A stretch of 64,000 nucleotides of DNA. It comes from Holothuria scabra. Taxonomy: Eukaryota > Echinodermata > Holothuroidea > Aspidochirotida > Holothuriidae. Below the pieces are notes generated by a model, which saw nothing but the letters and a program-made list of their open reading frames with translations, was not told the DNA's origin and ran no database searches. The position numbers and the translations under genes were made by a program. Shown piece by piece: positions 61,011 to 64,000 of the stretch (the first letter of the stretch is position 1; each line of letters starts with the position of its first letter). The stretch is taken from positions 43,925,082 to 43,989,081 of the forward strand of contig CM074193.1 in assembly GCA_037179385.1 (NCBI GenBank). Direction: 5' to 3'.

Positions 61011-64000
61011 CAATTTATACAGTATATCAAAAATACCGAAGTTCAGTATTGTCCCATACCTGACCAGCGGTTGGTACACATTTTAGCCAATTGTGGCGGG
61101 AGTGCTGCAAACTATACTAAGGAAGGCAGATCTATAATCAAAACAAACAGCAAGTTTAGTCACAGGGTCGCTGCCACCCCAATGAGGAAAAGGAGAAAGA
61201 AAAACCAGAAGCGAAAAAAGGGAGGGGCAAGGGTGGAAAGAGAGAAAGAGAGAAGTGGAATCGTAGCGCCGATGAAGACCGAATGTAGCACCATTTTGCA
61301 TTTATTCCATCCTCCTGAGGTATATTGCAGAAGATTCCCAGGACTACGATGAGTCGATTATCATTTTATTCACCCCTCCCCCCCCCCCCCCAAAGATGGA
61401 TTCTGGCTACGTCCTTGCTAGTCAAAACAGTTTACATTGCTCATTATTTTTGATCAAGTAACTATTGATGAACTTGTTATTAAAGGAAGTAATCCTTGGC
61501 TGAAATCTTAAGAGAAAAGCAAATTTACCATGAACTGGATTGATTTTGTTTCATGTCAAGCTTGTTATATCTAACTGTCTAAAAGACTATTTGAATGAAA
61601 GATTTCGAAATTAAATGCTATGCTTTGTGCCTGTAAAACGTAGATTCTCTTAAACAAATTAAAGGTTTGACTTTGGTCTTTACCATGAAACTTTCGCAAA
61701 TATGATCATTGTTCCAATTTTCGTCATTTAGGAGAGCGTTCTGTCCTAAAATAATGGCGCCCTTATGAAAAAGGAGTTGCGGAGAACTTGAGTAATGGCG
61801 ATCATGAACAATATACTGGCACCACGGACTTCCTACATGGACAGAGCATACTGCACCACGGTACATTGTCACTACCGTACGTGTGAGAGAAAGCGCACCA
61901 AGATGGTTGTCTGTTATGGTTTTGTGTGAAAATATGGACTTGCTCAAGTATACATCATATTTTGCAAGAAAGTTAAAATATTTTTAAAATATGGCAAGGT
62001 CAAAATCACTTTACATATTGAAGGAATATGATATTTTTCCCCATTTAAGTTTAACTTTTGTTTAAAATATTAAAGAGTCGTCGTCAAATCAAACGACTTA
62101 TAGCTTCACGACGGCCATCTTGGTGGGCATTTTTTTTCTCCCAGCAGGTGGCGACCATCTACGGATATGATGTATACGTTACATGCTGTGTCCATGTATA
62201 TAAATCCGTGACTTGCACGCAACCTGACATTGAATTTATCACTTGCAATGCTACATTTTACTTGCTTTTTCGAAAATTCAAAATATGCGGAAGTAGCTTA
62301 TTATACACAACATGCGCCGAATTACACATGTCTTAAAGCCTATGTTCACCAAGGTATGTCTTTAAGGCCACACAAGGGTTGTATCCGTGTAAAGCCTGTA
62401 TTAACTAGTTAACTGTGAAAGTGGCTGGATTGAGGTAAATAATTTGGAAAACGTGAACTGTCTAAATTGAGGATATTTTGCTTGTAAATTGATTTTGCCT
62501 GAATCCGAAGAAAACTCGTGACCAGCATTTAGCAGCTTCAAGTTTGCCAGCAACTTGTTTGCGGTGATCACTTTGTCTGCAATTTTTGGTCGTCTTTACT
62601 TTTCATTATTTGAATCTTGGACTCAAGGGGTGTCTCAAGCTTAAAAAGACCCTTTAAGTACGCGTCTACTCGTTGATTCTGCAAATCCTTGTAAAGCTCT
62701 CATTGAGCTCTAACACTGAGTGATAATTTTAAGCGATGAGTAAGATGGAACGTCCCATGTACTGATGTAAGTGATCGTTAGATACAAAAGAGGGAGCAGC
62801 AATATTGCTATAAAGTTCATTGCTAACAAGTTGCAAAAATGACCCCGTAAGTACAAATAACTTCTGTCCGAATTAAAACAAATTTTAGATCAAAATCCTT
62901 TCCTCCACAATCACACATTGACCAAGGGAAAACAAAATCATTCAGTTGTGCCGTATTGTTAAAACATTTTTGGCAGTTTTTACAATAGCCCCCTCACTTA
63001 TTCATTAGGAAGAGGGGCGTGGGGAGATTTTGTCGTCCGTAAGGGTAAATTGGCGTGTTTGATAAAATTCTTATAAAAGTATTCACACTGCAGAAATTAT
63101 TACTTGTTGTGATTGACATGGCGATTACGTAATTTGGGCTACGTACGTCACAATAGATCTGTCAACCAAAAATTACCTCGAACAGACGACAAAAACGCAC
63201 CTATGATTGGGATCGGTAGTGATTTTTCAAAGAGAGCTCCTTCTTTTTGAACAAGTATGGAATTCGAGTCAGCTGCAATAAGGATGAAAAACAGATCCAG
63301 CCTGCCTAGCAGTTTGCGCCCCTTTAGCGCCCCGAGTATAGTTATCCGAATTAACGAGATAATACATTTTGTGAAAGATCTGAATAACATCTTGAGGCTT
63401 CACCTTGTATCGAAAGTTTTAAATAACAGAAGAAAACAGAAAAATACTAGTAGTAATGTCACAGAGGCAAAGACGGTTGGATTAAAAATGATTGCCTGGA
63501 ATTTTTGGTATTACAGAAGGTGTATCCGCTGCATGGCATTATCAAATGAGAGATTTCGCCTTGCAGGCTAAGTCAGTAACATACGCCCATTCCCATTTTG
63601 AACACTTTAGTCAGCGACCTTAGTTAATACGCATAGTCACGCAGTTCTAGCAGCAAATCGGAAGACTACTGCAAGGGATCTCGGCTGAATGGAAAAAGCA
63701 TGAGCATATCAATCGATAGCGACACAGTGGGTGATATGAAGCGTGCTCTATGGCAGTGGTTCATCTGCTTGGAGGCCAAATGTTGACATTTCCGTGACAT
63801 TTGATGTTGGTTAACTAACGAAATTAATTTCACGAAAGGGATGTCATCACTACGGTCAATGGACTGATGTTATGCTTCATAACCAGCACACATGGTGTCA
63901 TAATGATGAATAAAATGATCCAGGGTTCGGATTCATTGGAATCTATTTAATGAGTGGAGATAACAATGTGATCCGATAATGGAGGTACTAACATGTACAC
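61011..64000. other. Anonymous stretch to the right edge
   Basis: Poly-C at about 61376-61391, followed by TTCTGGCTACG, looks like an eroded hAT-like end. Positions 61826-61930 and 62148-62210 are loosely inverted copies of each other and of 10868-10990. The 104-residue frame at 63257-63571 is basic and has no recognised domain. No gene supported. Confidence 0.4.

Noticed and set aside
63257..63571. 104-residue basic open frame near the right edge
   Set aside because: No recognisable domain or splice structure; length is within the chance range for this base composition.

Overview
The window looks like repeat-rich, gene-poor DNA from an invertebrate animal. An echinoderm (for example a sea cucumber or sea star) is my best guess, but that is inference. 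The reasons are a BEL/Pao LTR retrotransposon, which is found only in animals; a metazoan immunoglobulin-superfamily receptor; many hAT-like and TTAA-type miniature transposons with long poly-C/G tracts; and the palindrome TAGGCCTA in several places. No bacterial-style operon, CRISPR array, rRNA or convincing tRNA gene was seen.

Layout. Positions 1-5251 hold a decayed BEL/Pao element on the minus strand: LTR, a tRNA-Phe-type primer binding site, gag with zinc knuckles, aspartic protease, reverse transcriptase and the start of RNase H. It runs off the left edge, is broken by several frameshifts and is split by a 1,348-bp CACTG-ended DNA transposon (502-1849). Positions 5305-13337 are a nest of DNA transposons: a hAT element with an 8-bp target duplication (GACCCGGG), a second hAT-like family carrying a recurrent hairpin, two palindromic miniature elements with 2-bp duplications, and a TTAA element. 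Positions 13338-36249 are mostly anonymous, with two copies of a second TTAA family, a SINE-like repeat, a ~135-bp tandem array and a copy of a third TTAA family.

The one intact gene is at 36250-37770 (+): an intronless 506-residue type I membrane protein with a signal peptide, three Ig-like domains, one transmembrane helix and a ~140-residue cytoplasmic tail. Downstream lie a further TTAA element, a TTAGTCA-rich palindromic element, and a CTGG microsatellite of 167 uninterrupted units. Further on are a ~1.07-kb array of the palindrome CACTTAAGTG (51964-53035) and two copies of an AGCCTGC-ended element with 9-bp target duplications (56919-59577 and 60362-61001).

The observations most worth following are the CACTTAAGTG array (which is also a dense array of NK-2-type homeodomain half-sites), the tandem array carrying direct-repeat-1 nuclear receptor motifs, the set of internally palindromic CACT-ended elements, and the hairpin conserved across diverged copies of one transposon family. 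There is no gene system here in the sense of cooperating genes: the receptor stands alone in a transposon landscape.
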